Counted from the first letter of the stretch, positions 26,647 to 35,761 are shown. The stretch is 64,000 nt of DNA from Oligosphaera ethanolica (GCF_030814695.1 NZ_JAUSVL010000001.1:5368227-5432226); one strand, 5' to 3'. Translations and numbers: made by a program. Notes: generated by a model not told the origin, from the letters alone.

Positions 26647-28509
26647 ATGAAAAAAATCCGTTTTATGGACACCTCGTTCCGCGATGGCTTCCAGTCCGTC
26701 ATCGGCGCCCGCGTGATCACTGCAGATTTCATCCCCGCGATGCAGGCCGCCGTTGAAGCCGGTATTGACCACCTGGAGATTGGCGGCGGCGCACGTTTCC
26801 AAAGCCCCTTCTTCTATTGCGGCGAAGATGCCTTTGATTCCATGGACCTAATCCGCAAGACCGTCGGACCCGACATCAACCTGCAGACCCTCGCCCGCGG
26901 CATCAACGTCGTCGGCCTGAGCTCACAGTCCAGTGATATCATCGACCTGCACGCCAAACTCTTCAAGAAGCACGGCGTGACCACCATTCGCAACTTTGAC
27001 GCCCTGAACGATGTGCGCAACCTGGAATATTCCGGCCGCTGCGTCTATAACAATGGCCTGCAGCACCAGGTCGTCATTACCCTCATGGGCCTGCCTCCGG
27101 GCATGAGTGACACCTACGCCCACAGCGCCAAATTCTACTGCGACACGCTGGAACAGATCCTTGAAAACAAGCTGCCCTTCCACAGTCTCTGCTTCAAGGA
27201 CGCCTCCGGCACCTGCCCGCCCTCCATCGTCGGCGCCACCATCAAACGCGCCCGCGAAATCCTCGACGCCGCTGGCCTCAAGGACTGCCCGATTGAGATG
27301 CACACCCACGACACCGCCGACATGTCGGTGTCCTGCTACATGGCCGCCGTCGAAGCCGGCGCCGACATCATCGACCTGAGCATGACGCCCATGTCCGGCG
27401 GCACCGGCCAGCCCGACGTTCTCAGCATGTGGCACGCCTTCAAAGGCACCAACTTCACCCTCGATGTCGATTATCAGAAGATTCTCAAGGCCGAAGAAGT
27501 CTTCGAAGAGTGCATGAGCAAATACATGCTGCCGCCGGAAGCCAAGGCCACCAACCCGCTGGTGACCCTGTCCCCCCTGCCTGGCGGCGCCCTCACCGCC
27601 AACACCCAGATGATGCGCGACAACAACTGCCTGCATCTCTTCCCCGATGTCGTCAAGGCTATGCGCGAAGTCGTCGAACGCGGCGGTTTCGGCACCTCCG
27701 TGACGCCCATCTCACAGTTCTACTTCCAACAGGCCTTCGCCAACGTCACCCAGGGCCCCTGGAAAAAGATCACCGACGGCTATGGCAAGATGGTCCTCGG
27801 CTACTTCGGCCGCACTCCCTCCAAGCCCGACCCCGAAATCGTCAAACTGGCCTCGCAGCAGCTCGGCCTGGAGCCGACCACCGAAGACCCGCGCCTGCTG
27901 AACGACAAGAACCCCAAACTCGGCGTGGCCTTCTGCACCAAGCAGCTCGAAGAAAACAAACTGCCCATCACGGAAGAAAATATCTTCATCGTCGCCACCT
28001 GCGAAGAAAAAGGCCTGGCCTTCCTCAAGGGCGCGCGCCCCATGGGTTGCCGCATGGTAGCCGATGAAAAGAAGACAGAAACCCCCAAGGAAGCCCCGAA
28101 GAAAGAAGACAAAGCCATGAGCGCCAGCAGTTCCGCACCGTCGTCCTACACCGTCGTCGTCAACGGCAAAGCCTATCACGTCGATGTCATGCCCAGTGCT
28201 GCCGGCGCCGCACCAGTCGTCACCAACGTCCAGCCGGTTGCCGCCGCCCCAGCACCCGCCGCCGCCCCGGCACCCGCCGCCGCCCCGGCACCCGGTGGCA
28301 CGGACATTCCGGCGCCCATGCCCGGCACCGTCCTGCGAGTTGAAGCCAGCGTCGGCCAGGCCGTGAAGCGCGGTGACAACCTCATCGTCATCGAGGCTAT
28401 GAAGATGGAACAGGAAATCAAAGCCACGGTCGACGGCACGGTCAGTGCCATCACCGTCAACCAGGGCGACACCGTCGAATCCGGCCAGATAGTGGCCGTC
28501 ATCGGGTAA
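26647..28509 (+). CDS. oadA: Oxaloacetate decarboxylase alpha subunit (carboxyltransferase plus biotin domain)
   Basis: 620 residues. I prefer the ATG at 26647 over the GTG at 26644 because AGGAA lies 7 bases upstream. The N-terminal carboxyltransferase barrel starts with RFMDTSFRDGFQSV and has the metal motif MHTHDTADMS. A conserved PYC/OADA domain follows, then an Ala/Pro linker (three PAPAA-type repeats) and a biotinyl domain with EAMKMEQE, biotin Lys near 586. It transfers CO2 from oxaloacetate to biotin, giving pyruvate. The carboxybiotin is then decarboxylated by OadB with Na+ export. The operon position between gamma and beta subunits supports this. A pyruvate carboxylase B subunit is the alternative. 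Confidence 0.95.
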   Translation: MKKIRFMDTSFRDGFQSVIGARVITADFIPAMQAAVEAGIDHLEIGGGARFQSPFFYCGEDAFDSMDLIRKTVGPDINLQTLARGINVVGLSSQSSDIIDLHAKLFKKHGVTTIRNFDALNDVRNLEYSGRCVYNNGLQHQVVITLMGLPPGMSDTYAHSAKFYCDTLEQILENKLPFHSLCFKDASGTCPPSIVGATIKRAREILDAAGLKDCPIEMHTHDTADMSVSCYMAAVEAGADIIDLSMTPMSGGTGQPDVLSMWHAFKGTNFTLDVDYQKILKAEEVFEECMSKYMLPPEAKATNPLVTLSPLPGGALTANTQMMRDNNCLHLFPDVVKAMREVVERGGFGTSVTPISQFYFQQAFANVTQGPWKKITDGYGKMVLGYFGRTPSKPDPEIVKLASQQLGLEPTTEDPRLLNDKNPKLGVAFCTKQLEENKLPITEENIFIVATCEEKGLAFLKGARPMGCRMVADEKKTETPKEAPKKEDKAMSASSSAPSSYTVVVNGKAYHVDVMPSAAGAAPVVTNVQPVAAAPAPAAAPAPAAAPAPGGTDIPAPMPGTVLRVEASVGQAVKRGDNLIVIEAMKMEQEIKATVDGTVSAITVNQGDTVESGQIVAVIG

Positions 28510-28527
28510 TCATTGCCTGTATAAAGT

Positions 28528-28555
28528 GCCCTTTCCGACAGCCGTCGGGAAGGGC
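28528..28555 (+). other. Stem-loop in the oadA-oadB intercistronic gap
   Basis: GCCCTTTCCGAC pairs with GTCGGGAAGGGC (12 bp, one G-T) around a 4-base loop. There is no clean T run afterwards, so it may be an mRNA stabiliser or a weak attenuator. Confidence 0.65.
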
Positions 28556-28585
28556 CTGGTGTTTAGCTCTGGAGGTACCTACCCT

Positions 28586-30289
28586 ATGAAAAATATGTTT
28601 TCCGCCTTCCTGGCTGTCCTTGGCCTCATGACCATGGCAGCCACTGCTCAGGACCCCGCCGTAAAAAGCGTTTCGGCCTGCTGCGCCTTCGAGGTCACTG
28701 CACCGGTCAAAAAATCGGCTGTTGCAGCGCCCTTAGCCACCGATGCCATTCGCTTGCAAACCAACGATGGCGTTTTTCAGACTACGCAGGATCCAGCAAC
28801 CGGCATGATCAGCGTGCGTTACGTCTGGCCGACCCCCGCCATCGTCTATCAACTGTCCATTCGCGACACCCAGGACGTCTTCCCCGGCCGCTCCATGGCC
28901 ATCCTGAAGATCAAGACGGACAAGCATGTCGTGGACGCCAACGGCAACCCCGTGCCTTCGCGCAGCAAAGCCGAGCTCAAGAGCGCCATCGGTATGAAAA
29001 TCGCCCACGTCGGCCACACCATGGGCGAGACCGTCATGCCTGGCGATCTGCTTCTCGAAGCCGTCCCACTGGCGCTTGCCCACGACTCCGTGACTCCCAG
29101 CGAAAACAAGAAACTATCCATCGGCGAGATGGCCAACCAACTCTGGTACAGCACGGGCATCTATGCGTTTATCCAGCAGACACAACTGGACTGGACCCTC
29201 GGCCTCGGCAAAGCCATCATGATCTGCGTCGGCCTGGTGCTGATCTATCTGGCCATCTTCCGCGGTTTCGAACCCCTGCTGCTCCTGCCTATCGGCTTTG
29301 GCGCCATTCTCAGCAACATCCCGCTGGCTGACGTCGCTGGTCCCGACGGCATCTTGGGCATTCTCTTCCAGGGCGTCAACCTCGGCATCTACCCGCTGCT
29401 GATCTTCCTCGGCATCGGCGCCATGACCGACTTCGGCCCGCTGATCGCCAATCCCAAGACCGCCCTCCTCGGCGGCGCTGCCCAGTTGGGCATTTTTGCC
29501 GCGCTCTTGGGCGCCGTGCTGATCAGTGCCGTCACCCCGGATTCCTTCGTCTACTTCAGCATCAAGGACGCCGCTTCCATCGGCATCATCGGTGGCGCCG
29601 ACGGCCCGACCGCAATCTTCCTGTCCAGCCGCCTGTCACCAAACCTGCTGGGCTCCATTGCGGTCGCCGCCTACTCCTACATGGCACTGGTGCCGATCAT
29701 CCAGCCGCCCATCATCCGCCTCCTCACCACCAAGAAAGAGCGTTTGATCCGCATGTCGCAGCTGCGCAAGGTCTCCAAACTGGAGAAGGTCGTCTTCCCC
29801 ATCGTCATCACCCTGCTCTGCTGCCTGCTGCTGCCCTCGGCTGCACCGCTGATTGGCATGCTCATGCTGGGTAATCTCATGCGGGAAAGCATGTGCGTGG
29901 ACCGCCTCAGCGACACCGCTCAGAACGCCCTCATCAATATCGTCACCATCTTCCTCGGCCTTACCGTGGGCTCAAAACTCTCGGCGGACAAGTTCCTCAA
30001 CTTCGAGACCCTCGGCATCCTCCTTCTCGGCCTCATCGCCTTCGCCATCGGCACCGCCGGAGGCGTCGTGATGGGCAAAGTCATGTGCAGACTCAGCGGC
30101 GGCAAGATCAATCCCATGATCGGCGCCGCTGGCGTGTCGGCCGTCCCCATGGCCGCTCGCGTCGTCAACAAGATTGGCCTGGAAGAAGACCCGCAGAACT
30201 TCCTGCTCATGCATGCCATGGGCCCGAATGTCGCCGGCGTCATCGGCTCGGCCGTCGCCGCTGGTGTGCTTCTCTGCGCCCTCGGTTGA
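28586..30289 (+). CDS. oadB: Oxaloacetate decarboxylase beta subunit (Na+ pump) with N-terminal extension
   Basis: 567 residues from the ATG at 28586, with GGAGG 10 bases upstream. The C-terminal 370 residues are a standard OadB/MmdB: LWYSTGIYAF, then many membrane helices, with GADGPTAIFLSSRL and the late AAGVSAVPMAARVVNK segments that line the Na+ site. Ahead of this lies about 190 residues not present in typical OadB (about 375-435). They include a signal-peptide-like helix (MKNMFSAFLAVLGLMTMAATA) and a beta-rich stretch with DVFPGRSMAILKIKTDK. The extension is probably outside the membrane. A stem-loop precedes the gene and a terminator follows. Confidence 0.93.
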   Translation: MKNMFSAFLAVLGLMTMAATAQDPAVKSVSACCAFEVTAPVKKSAVAAPLATDAIRLQTNDGVFQTTQDPATGMISVRYVWPTPAIVYQLSIRDTQDVFPGRSMAILKIKTDKHVVDANGNPVPSRSKAELKSAIGMKIAHVGHTMGETVMPGDLLLEAVPLALAHDSVTPSENKKLSIGEMANQLWYSTGIYAFIQQTQLDWTLGLGKAIMICVGLVLIYLAIFRGFEPLLLLPIGFGAILSNIPLADVAGPDGILGILFQGVNLGIYPLLIFLGIGAMTDFGPLIANPKTALLGGAAQLGIFAALLGAVLISAVTPDSFVYFSIKDAASIGIIGGADGPTAIFLSSRLSPNLLGSIAVAAYSYMALVPIIQPPIIRLLTTKKERLIRMSQLRKVSKLEKVVFPIVITLLCCLLLPSAAPLIGMLMLGNLMRESMCVDRLSDTAQNALINIVTIFLGLTVGSKLSADKFLNFETLGILLLGLIAFAIGTAGGVVMGKVMCRLSGGKINPMIGAAGVSAVPMAARVVNKIGLEEDPQNFLLMHAMGPNVAGVIGSAVAAGVLLCALG

Positions 30290-30314
30290 TTTCAATTACC
30301 TGAACGTATACACT

Positions 30315-30352
30315 ACGGGCGTTCCGATGCCATGTCGGAACGCCCGTTGTCT
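30315..30352 (+). terminator. Rho-independent terminator of the oad operon
   Basis: A perfect 13-bp stem (ACGGGCGTTCCGA with TCGGAACGCCCGT, 7-base loop) is followed by a T-rich tail (TGTCTTGTCT). It separates oadB from glpP. Confidence 0.85.
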
Positions 30353-30389
30353 TGTCTGGATATTCACCACCGCAAGCCCCCTCTTATTC

Positions 30390-30950
30390 ATGAGCACCAC
30401 GTCCAGCCCCAATCCCCTGCAGTACCTAATCGCCGCCGTGCGCAATGACGGCGATATCGGCCGCGTTCTTAAGAGCAAGGTCAGCGTGGTCTTCCTGCTC
30501 TCGGGTGATCTCTGCGTGCTCGAAGAACAATGCCAGGCCCTCCGTGAGGCCAACAAGCAGGTGTTTCTTCACATGGACTTGGTCGAGGGACTCAAAAGCG
30601 ACGCCAGCGGCATCCGCTTCGCCGCGCAGCGCTTCCACCTCACCGGCATCATCAGCACCAAGGCGGCATGCATCAAGCTGGCACGCGAAGCAGGACTGCA
30701 TGCCATCCTGCGCGTCTTCGTGCTGGACTCATCCGCCCTGCGCAACGGCCTGCAGCACGCCCAGCTCTGCCACCCGGACTCCGTCGAAGTCCTCCCAGGC
30801 GTATCGGAAAAGATCATCCGCCTGGCCGCCAGCCAATTTGCCGTCCCCGTCATCGCCGGCGGCCTCATCGAAGACGCCCAAGACGTGCAACGCGCCATAA
30901 ACGCCGGTGCCGCCGCCGTCTCCACCAGCAACTGGAAACTCTGGACCTGA
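30390..30950 (+). CDS. glpP: Glycerol-3-phosphate-responsive antiterminator-like protein
   Basis: 186 residues from the ATG at 30390. The frame is open upstream but the earlier part overlaps oadB and its terminator. Diagnostic segments in order are VFLHMDLVEGLKSDASGI, GIISTKAACIKLA, RVFVLDSSAL, VEVLPGVSEKII, VIAGGLIEDAQDV and AVSTSNWKLW, all hallmarks of GlpP. In Bacillus the protein binds glpD leader RNA with glycerol 3-phosphate. Here no glycerol genes are adjacent, so the target is distant or different. No clear ribosome binding site is seen. Confidence 0.9.
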   Translation: MSTTSSPNPLQYLIAAVRNDGDIGRVLKSKVSVVFLLSGDLCVLEEQCQALREANKQVFLHMDLVEGLKSDASGIRFAAQRFHLTGIISTKAACIKLAREAGLHAILRVFVLDSSALRNGLQHAQLCHPDSVEVLPGVSEKIIRLAASQFAVPVIAGGLIEDAQDVQRAINAGAAAVSTSNWKLWT

Positions 30951-31144
30951 ACCCGCACCCGCTGCTCACAACACCCCCGCATCACGCGATACAGCGGCTG
31001 GAAGCCGCCGCTCGCAACCAACATAAAACACCGTGACCATCGCGAGCACCGCTCAATAAAGCCGCCGTTGTACACTGCAACCGCAACTATTCTTGCCGGC
31101 GCAGTTCCGCGCGATGCAGCGGCTGGAAGCCACTGCTACTTTAC

Positions 31145-31356
31145 GTGCTACCGGTCAGTAACCACCCGGTGTTTTCCCCTCCGGGGTGGTTCCTTACCGA
31201 TTTCGTCTCGCGGCCGTGGAGTGGGCGTCTCGCCCACTCCGACAAGACGGCTCATTAAACCGTCCTCGTCATCCACGCCGACCGTACCCGGCCCGTCTCT
31301 CCCCCGCTGCACGAGCCGTGCGCACAGCGGCTTCCAGCCGCTCCTACTCTGGCGGA
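31145..31356. repeat. Composite hairpin-rich interspersed repeat, copy 3
   Basis: It starts with ACCACCCGGTGTTTTCCCCT, continues with the GAGTGGGCG hairpin and the CCGTCCTCGTCATCCACGCC segment, and ends with the GCGGCT/AGCCGC hairpin and CTACTCTGGCGG. The arrangement is closest to copy 1. The region 30951-31144 before it holds further GCGGCTGGAAGCCGC fragments. Confidence 0.85.
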
Positions 31357-31515
31357 AGGCTATCCGAAAAGGCCCCAGACAACTTTTGCCTGTCAAGACA
31401 GCCTTCATCCGGCGTTCCTCTGTTTATAAACCGGCGTTTTTTTTGACCATAAATAGGCTATAACTGCCAAAAAAACAACGTAGAAAATGTACAGCCCATT
31501 CTACTGCCTGCTGAC

Positions 31516-31564
31516 GCTCAGCGCCTTGCGGCTGTCGCGAAGCGACAGCCGCAAGGCGCTGAGC
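31516..31564. repeat. Perfect 23-bp stem-loop with GAA loop
   Basis: The arms begin GCTCAGCGCCTTGCGGC and meet at CGC-GAA-GCG. They pair without mismatch over 23 bp. Confidence 0.95.
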
Positions 31565-31588
31565 TGAAAAATGGATAGGTAGGGGAGC

Positions 31589-31631
31589 GCGAGGGGGAGG
31601 AAAGGAGCAATGCTCCTTTCCTCCCCCTCGC
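31589..31631. repeat. Perfect 21-bp purine/pyrimidine stem-loop
   Basis: One arm is GCGAGGGGGAGGAAAGGAGC plus A and the other is its exact complement, with essentially no loop (one base). It lies 30 bp before the end of the minus-strand pseudopilin gene and, with the previous hairpin, may terminate it. Confidence 0.95.
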
Positions 31632-31660
31632 AAATCCTAGCTATGCATTTTGGACAAGCT

Positions 31661-32344
31661 CTAGCGGTATGCCGCCAGAGTCGCATAGCTGGCACGGATG
31701 CCCTCCGCAGCCCAGAATTCCACATGACCATCAACGAACAGCAGGTTGGAGCCCTTCTGGCCATGACGGGTATAGCTCGGGGTCGCAAAGGTGATGGTAC
31801 CGTAGTTGTACCATCCCGGCATGCCCGCATTGCACGCGTAAGCGACATCGTTGGTCCCCGTGGCGATCCAATGCCGGCAATCAGCAAAGGACACAGTCTG
31901 CGCCGGCTCTTTGAAGGACGAGTCCACCCGGTTCGACACGTTGGAATTGTAGCCGTACTGGGTGATGAGCTGGTTGTTCAGATTTTCAGCCTTGTCGTTG
32001 TTCTTGCCGGTCGGACAGTTGAGCATCTTCATGTCGCCGATGTAGTCTTTGATCAGCACCCGCCAGCGGTTCGCATTACCATTTTCAGGCGCATAACCGC
32101 CAATAGACAGCCAGTAGGCCAGGTCCACCGACGACGCCATTGTCATGTTGCTGTTGTCGCCATTGTACATCTGCCAGCCAAGGCCGATCTGCTTCATCTG
32201 GCTCGTACAAGTAATGCTCCGTGCCTTGTCCCGCGCCTTCGCCAAAGCTGGCAAGAGCATCGCCGCCAGGATCGCTATGATCGCAATCACTACCAGTAAC
32301 TCAATCAACGTGAACATCACCAGAGTTTTGCCGCCGCTGCGCAT
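31661..32344 (-). CDS. Pseudopilin-like protein with H-x-DG C-terminal motif (paralogue A)
   Basis: 227 residues from the ATG at 32344, chosen because an AGGGGG lies upstream. The 17-residue leader (MRSGGKTLVM) precedes FTLIELLVVIAIIAILAAML. The body contains ARSITCTSQMKQIGLGWQMY and ends with RHGQKGSNLLFVDGHVEFW, where 10 rather than 9 residues separate His from Asp-Gly. It is a tandem paralogue of the next gene upstream (clear identity in the first 60 residues and the C-terminus). The protein should be exported and cleaved after the leader. No secretion-machinery gene is nearby. Confidence 0.92.
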   Translation of the reverse strand: MRSGGKTLVMFTLIELLVVIAIIAILAAMLLPALAKARDKARSITCTSQMKQIGLGWQMYNGDNSNMTMASSVDLAYWLSIGGYAPENGNANRWRVLIKDYIGDMKMLNCPTGKNNDKAENLNNQLITQYGYNSNVSNRVDSSFKEPAQTVSFADCRHWIATGTNDVAYACNAGMPGWYNYGTITFATPSYTRHGQKGSNLLFVDGHVEFWAAEGIRASYATLAAYR

Positions 32345-32420
32345 AAGGACCCCCTTTGTTTGCTTGGGATTCACTCGGCCGGGCGATGGCACCTACAATA
32401 CAGCGCCGGCGCCACGGTCT

Positions 32421-33095
32421 TCATTGCTGGTAAGTCAGCCACACCGCCTGTTGAGCTAAAATCGTCAGATAATTGTGAAATTCAACATGACCGTCGGAAA
32501 ACAGCAGATTCGAGCCGTTGGCATGGCGATACCACGCCGGACTCGGATAGGGCTCACTCGAAAAACTCGGCCAGGTACCACGGTGTGCCGCATTGCCCGC
32601 GTAAGGCATGTAATTCGTACCGCCATCGCAAAGCCAAAACACACAGTCGGAAAAAGCTATGGTGTTTGACGGCTTGGTAATCGACGAATCAATCTTGCTT
32701 TGTATCTTGCTGTTGTAACCATAGTGATGCGTCAGCTGGTTGCTCATCGTGTCCGCAGACGTCACGGTCAGATTGCCATTGGGACACAACAAGGTCTTCT
32801 TATCACCAATATAGGGAATCAACAGCATCCGCCACTTATTCGTGTTGGTGTTGGTGCTGCCAAACTCACTCAGCCACCGCGCCGCGTCAATATCATGGGC
32901 CATGGTCATGTTATTGTGGTCGCCGTTGTAAATCTGCCAGGACAGACCGATCTGCTTGAGCTGGCTGGTGCACGATATCGTCCGCGCCTTGTCCCGTGCT
33001 TTCGTCAGAGCCGGCAACAGCATCGCCGCCAAAATCGCTATGATCGCAATCACCACCAGGAGCTCAATCAGAGTAAATGTCCGTGTTTTTTTCAT
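32421..33095 (-). CDS. Pseudopilin-like protein with H-x9-DG motif (paralogue B)
   Basis: 224 residues. MKKTRTFTLIELLVVIAII is followed by ALTKARDKARTISCTSQLKQ, with body similarity to paralogue A (YNGDHNNMTMA matches YNGDNSNMTMA), and a C-terminal RHANGSNLLFSDGHVEF, an exact H-x9-DG. The two genes are 76 bp apart and in the same direction, and look like a recent duplication that has diverged in the middle. The same role as the protein at 19085 is expected, but sequence does not reveal it. Confidence 0.92.
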   Translation of the reverse strand: MKKTRTFTLIELLVVIAIIAILAAMLLPALTKARDKARTISCTSQLKQIGLSWQIYNGDHNNMTMAHDIDAARWLSEFGSTNTNTNKWRMLLIPYIGDKKTLLCPNGNLTVTSADTMSNQLTHHYGYNSKIQSKIDSSITKPSNTIAFSDCVFWLCDGGTNYMPYAGNAAHRGTWPSFSSEPYPSPAWYRHANGSNLLFSDGHVEFHNYLTILAQQAVWLTYQQ

Positions 33096-33403
33096 TTGCC
33101 TTAGCCCTACTATTGTTGGATTCCACTATACTGCCCCACATGAGTCGATTATGGGAAGGCGTCTGTTGGCCTACACACTGTATCTTTGCTAGTATATCAA
33201 ATGCCACTGGTGAAAACAAGGCCAGTCTTGCCATATTTTTTGCCGCAATTCTGATAATTCTGATATAACTCCGCAATGAACAGCACGGGCGACTGCCAAC
33301 GGCATATATTATCCCCTCGTGCAACCAGGCGGTAACCGTTTGCCTGGCGACTCATTTGCCCACTATCTTCACCCGCCTTCCGCCCCGAAAGTGATTTGTG
33401 ATC
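33096..33403. other. Divergent intergenic region between pseudopilin B and thiI
   Basis: 308 bp, AT-richer than the genes. It must hold the promoters of both sides but no consensus pair stands out, and no repeat was recognised. Confidence 0.5.
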
Positions 33404-34675
33404 ATGTCGTTTTGGCAACCCAGCCTTCCATACAACGCCTTTCTCTGCCGCTACAACGAAATCGGCACCAAGGGCCGCAACCGCGTCCGTTTCGAAGAAC
33501 AACTCGCCGACGGCTTGCAGCGCAGTCTGGCGCCCATCGGCCCACTACGCGTCATCTTCGAACACGGACGCATCATCCTCCAGCCCAAGGATGGCCGCGA
33601 GCCACTAGACGCGGCGGGACTAGCCCTGCTGCGCCAGCGCGTCCCCGGCATCGCCGGCGTGTCGTCCATCTCGCCGGGCTTCCTCGTCAAACCCACGCTC
33701 GCAGCCATCGAGGAGGTCATTGAAAACTCTTTTCCGGCTGTATGCGAAGCCTTTCTCGCCCAAGACCCGCCACCCGTACCGAGCTACGCCATGCGCGCGC
33801 GCCGCAGCGACAAACGCTTTCCGATGGACTGCCAGCAGGTGGAAACGCACTTCGCCCGCACGCTCCTGCCGCGCTACCCGCAGTTGCATCTTGATCTCAA
33901 AAACGCCAATTTCGTCGTCGAGGTCGAAATCCGCAAACTGCGCGCCTTTGTGAGTTATGAGCGCATTGACGGCCCCGGCGGCCTTCCCGCTGGCAGCAGC
34001 GGCCGAGTGCTGGCACTCTTGTCGGGCGGCATCGACTCGCCGGTGGCCTGTTTTCAGATGATGCGGCGCGGCTGCATGGTCGATTACATCACCTTCCACA
34101 GCGAGCCCTACACGCCGCCGGCCTACATCACCAAACTCTGCGGCATCGCCCGCAAGCTCAATGACTACCAGCGCCGCGGCCGCTTGGTCACGGTGAACCT
34201 CCTACCAGCGCAGCTGGCCATCCGCGACCACTGCCGCAGCCGCCACCGCACGGTGCTCTACCGACGCTTCATGCTCCGCATCGCCAGCATTGTCGCGCGG
34301 GCCTTCAACGCCGAGGCGCTGGTCACCGGCGACAACATCGGCCAGGTCGCCAGCCAGACCCTCAGCAATATGGCGGTCATCAATGCCGCCACCGACATGA
34401 TGGTCCTCAGGCCCCTGCTCACCTTTGAAAAACTCGAAACCACCGACATCGCTCAGCGCATCGGCACCTTCGCCCTCTCCATCGAAGACGTCCCCGACAG
34501 CTGCACGGTATTCGCCCCCGACGATCCCGCTACCGCCACCGAACTCGACCGCATCCGCGAAGATGAACAAAACATCGACATTGACGCGCTGCTCGCCGAA
34601 TGCCTGCAGCAGACGTTCATCGTCAATCCGCGCTCGTTCTCACAGCATCCATTCAACGAAAGCGAGAACAATTGA
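33404..34675 (+). CDS. thiI: tRNA 4-thiouridine synthetase-like ThiI (no rhodanese domain)
   Basis: 423 residues from the ATG at 33404; a GTG at 33398 is also possible. The N-terminal ferredoxin-like and THUMP domains (AFLCRYNEIGTKGRNR, then VPGIAGVSSISPGF) precede the ATP-pyrophosphatase with LLSGGIDSPVACFQMM (PP-loop, about 204). Later segments VTGDNIGQVASQTLSNM and PEDVPDSCTVF-like (here SIEDVPDSCTVFAP) are characteristic. It adenylates U8 of tRNA for sulfur transfer. The C-terminal rhodanese domain of the E. coli enzyme is missing, as in many bacteria, so sulfur transfer uses another donor. No clear ribosome binding site is seen. Confidence 0.95.
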   Translation: MSFWQPSLPYNAFLCRYNEIGTKGRNRVRFEEQLADGLQRSLAPIGPLRVIFEHGRIILQPKDGREPLDAAGLALLRQRVPGIAGVSSISPGFLVKPTLAAIEEVIENSFPAVCEAFLAQDPPPVPSYAMRARRSDKRFPMDCQQVETHFARTLLPRYPQLHLDLKNANFVVEVEIRKLRAFVSYERIDGPGGLPAGSSGRVLALLSGGIDSPVACFQMMRRGCMVDYITFHSEPYTPPAYITKLCGIARKLNDYQRRGRLVTVNLLPAQLAIRDHCRSRHRTVLYRRFMLRIASIVARAFNAEALVTGDNIGQVASQTLSNMAVINAATDMMVLRPLLTFEKLETTDIAQRIGTFALSIEDVPDSCTVFAPDDPATATELDRIREDEQNIDIDALLAECLQQTFIVNPRSFSQHPFNESENN

Positions 34676-35077
34676 ACGCTGAAACACACGGCTGCGCGAC
34701 CAGTTCACAACAGCGCCGTCGTAATCGGTCACTTATGGATACGCAGTTATCGCCAGCGCCCCCACCTACGCCCGAGAGGGGACATGACTCCGAGGGATTG
34801 TCGCTCACTGCGGCGACAAAGCGGGCATCCCAGTAACGAAATCGGTTCGCCGAAATTCACAACGATGAACACCCAAATCACACCGGCAAGACAGCTGAAA
34901 TCATCCTGATCCACAATTTGCTGTCATTCGGTGCTTTTTATGCTTGCCAATAGACGATTTTTTGGCTATTTTGCCTGCGGTTCTTGAAATCAGCCCCCCC
35001 ACCGTAGGGGGCCCCCATCCTATGGTCGCGCGCGCGAAACAGACTTCGCTTGAGCTGGGGACCACACAGTATCAATA
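34676..35077. other. Intergenic region with no recognised gene
   Basis: About 400 bp after thiI, before the next repeat. No gene, terminator or strong structure was seen. Confidence 0.5.
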
Positions 35078-35207
35078 GCTCCTATGAAACACGCTGCCGC
35101 AAAGGTCGGCGGAAATCAAGGTCGAATGGCTGGGCGGCGGCGGGCCGTGGGTTTCCGGCAAATTGTCCCCGCTGTTTTTCCCCGCCGGGGTGGTTACTCC
35201 TATGAAA
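35078..35207. repeat. Composite repeat, second half only, copy 4
   Basis: It starts GCTCCTATGAAACACGCTGC and continues with GGTCGGCGGAAATCAAGGTC, GGGCCGTGGGTTTCCGGCAA and a stem around the GCCGGGG arm, then repeats TACTCCTATGAAAC. The first half with the GAGTGGGCG hairpin is absent. Confidence 0.9.
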
Positions 35208-35284
35208 CCGATGCTCTTCATTTAACGGTATCCATGGCACTTGTTGTTCCAACCAAGCAGCCTTTTCTCGTCGTGCATTTCCGC

Positions 35285-35310
35285 CGCGAAGCGGCAGAAG
35301 CGCTGAAAGC
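35285..35310. repeat. 26-bp dispersed repeat, copy 2
   Basis: Identical to 25651-25676. Confidence 0.8.
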
Positions 35311-35322
35311 GCGAAACATACC

Positions 35323-35365
35323 AGCCCAGGGCAAGCGGCGCCGAAGGCGCGCGCCGCCCTGGGTA
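35323..35365. repeat. 43-bp inverted repeat, left copy, flanking the IS110 gene
   Basis: It begins AGCCCAGGGCAAGCGGCGCC. It is the exact reverse complement of 37164-37206 over 43 bp. Each copy can fold on itself (CCCAGGGC/GCCCTGGG). Confidence 0.95.
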
Positions 35366-35392
35366 GCGCGCCATATTGGTCCGTGTTCCTCA

Positions 35393-35437
35393 GCCTCTTT
35401 GGCTTCAGTCGGCGAAGCTGACTGGAGCCAAAGAGGC
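35393..35437. repeat. 21-bp stem-loop with GAA loop
   Basis: GCCTCTTTGGCT pairs with AGCCAAAGAGGC, and the inner stem CAGTC/GACTG closes on GC-GAA-GC, with two mismatches. The GAA loop is as in the 31516 stem-loop. Confidence 0.9.
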
Positions 35438-35706
35438 AATGGAACTCATTAATTGCTGCGGCAATTTTGCGCTGTGACCCTTCGTCGCAGGTCTTTTAGG
35501 CCGCCCCTTGTATAGTGGCGTCATTGACACCTGTGTGTCGATAGCCACTGCGATTTTCCCCGTAATTCTCTTGGGAGAACCAAGTAACAAGGAGCGGCAA
35601 ATGGCTACGTATAAGTATCAAAGAGGTTATCCACGAGGCGCCCTATGCATAGTCTCTATGCGTCCTGAAGGTTGTGGTACCTCTTTCTTTTTTCCGGTGT
35701 ATGTTG

Positions 35707-35738
35707 TCTTCTCTTCTCTTCTCTTCTCTTCTGTTCCG
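35707..35738. repeat. TTCTC pentanucleotide microsatellite
   Basis: About five perfect tandem TTCTC units lie in a 300-bp gene-poor stretch upstream of the IS110 transposase. I do not support the 113-residue open frame that spans it. Confidence 0.85.
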
Positions 35739-35761
35739 CCTTTGGAGTCGTGTTATCAGGC

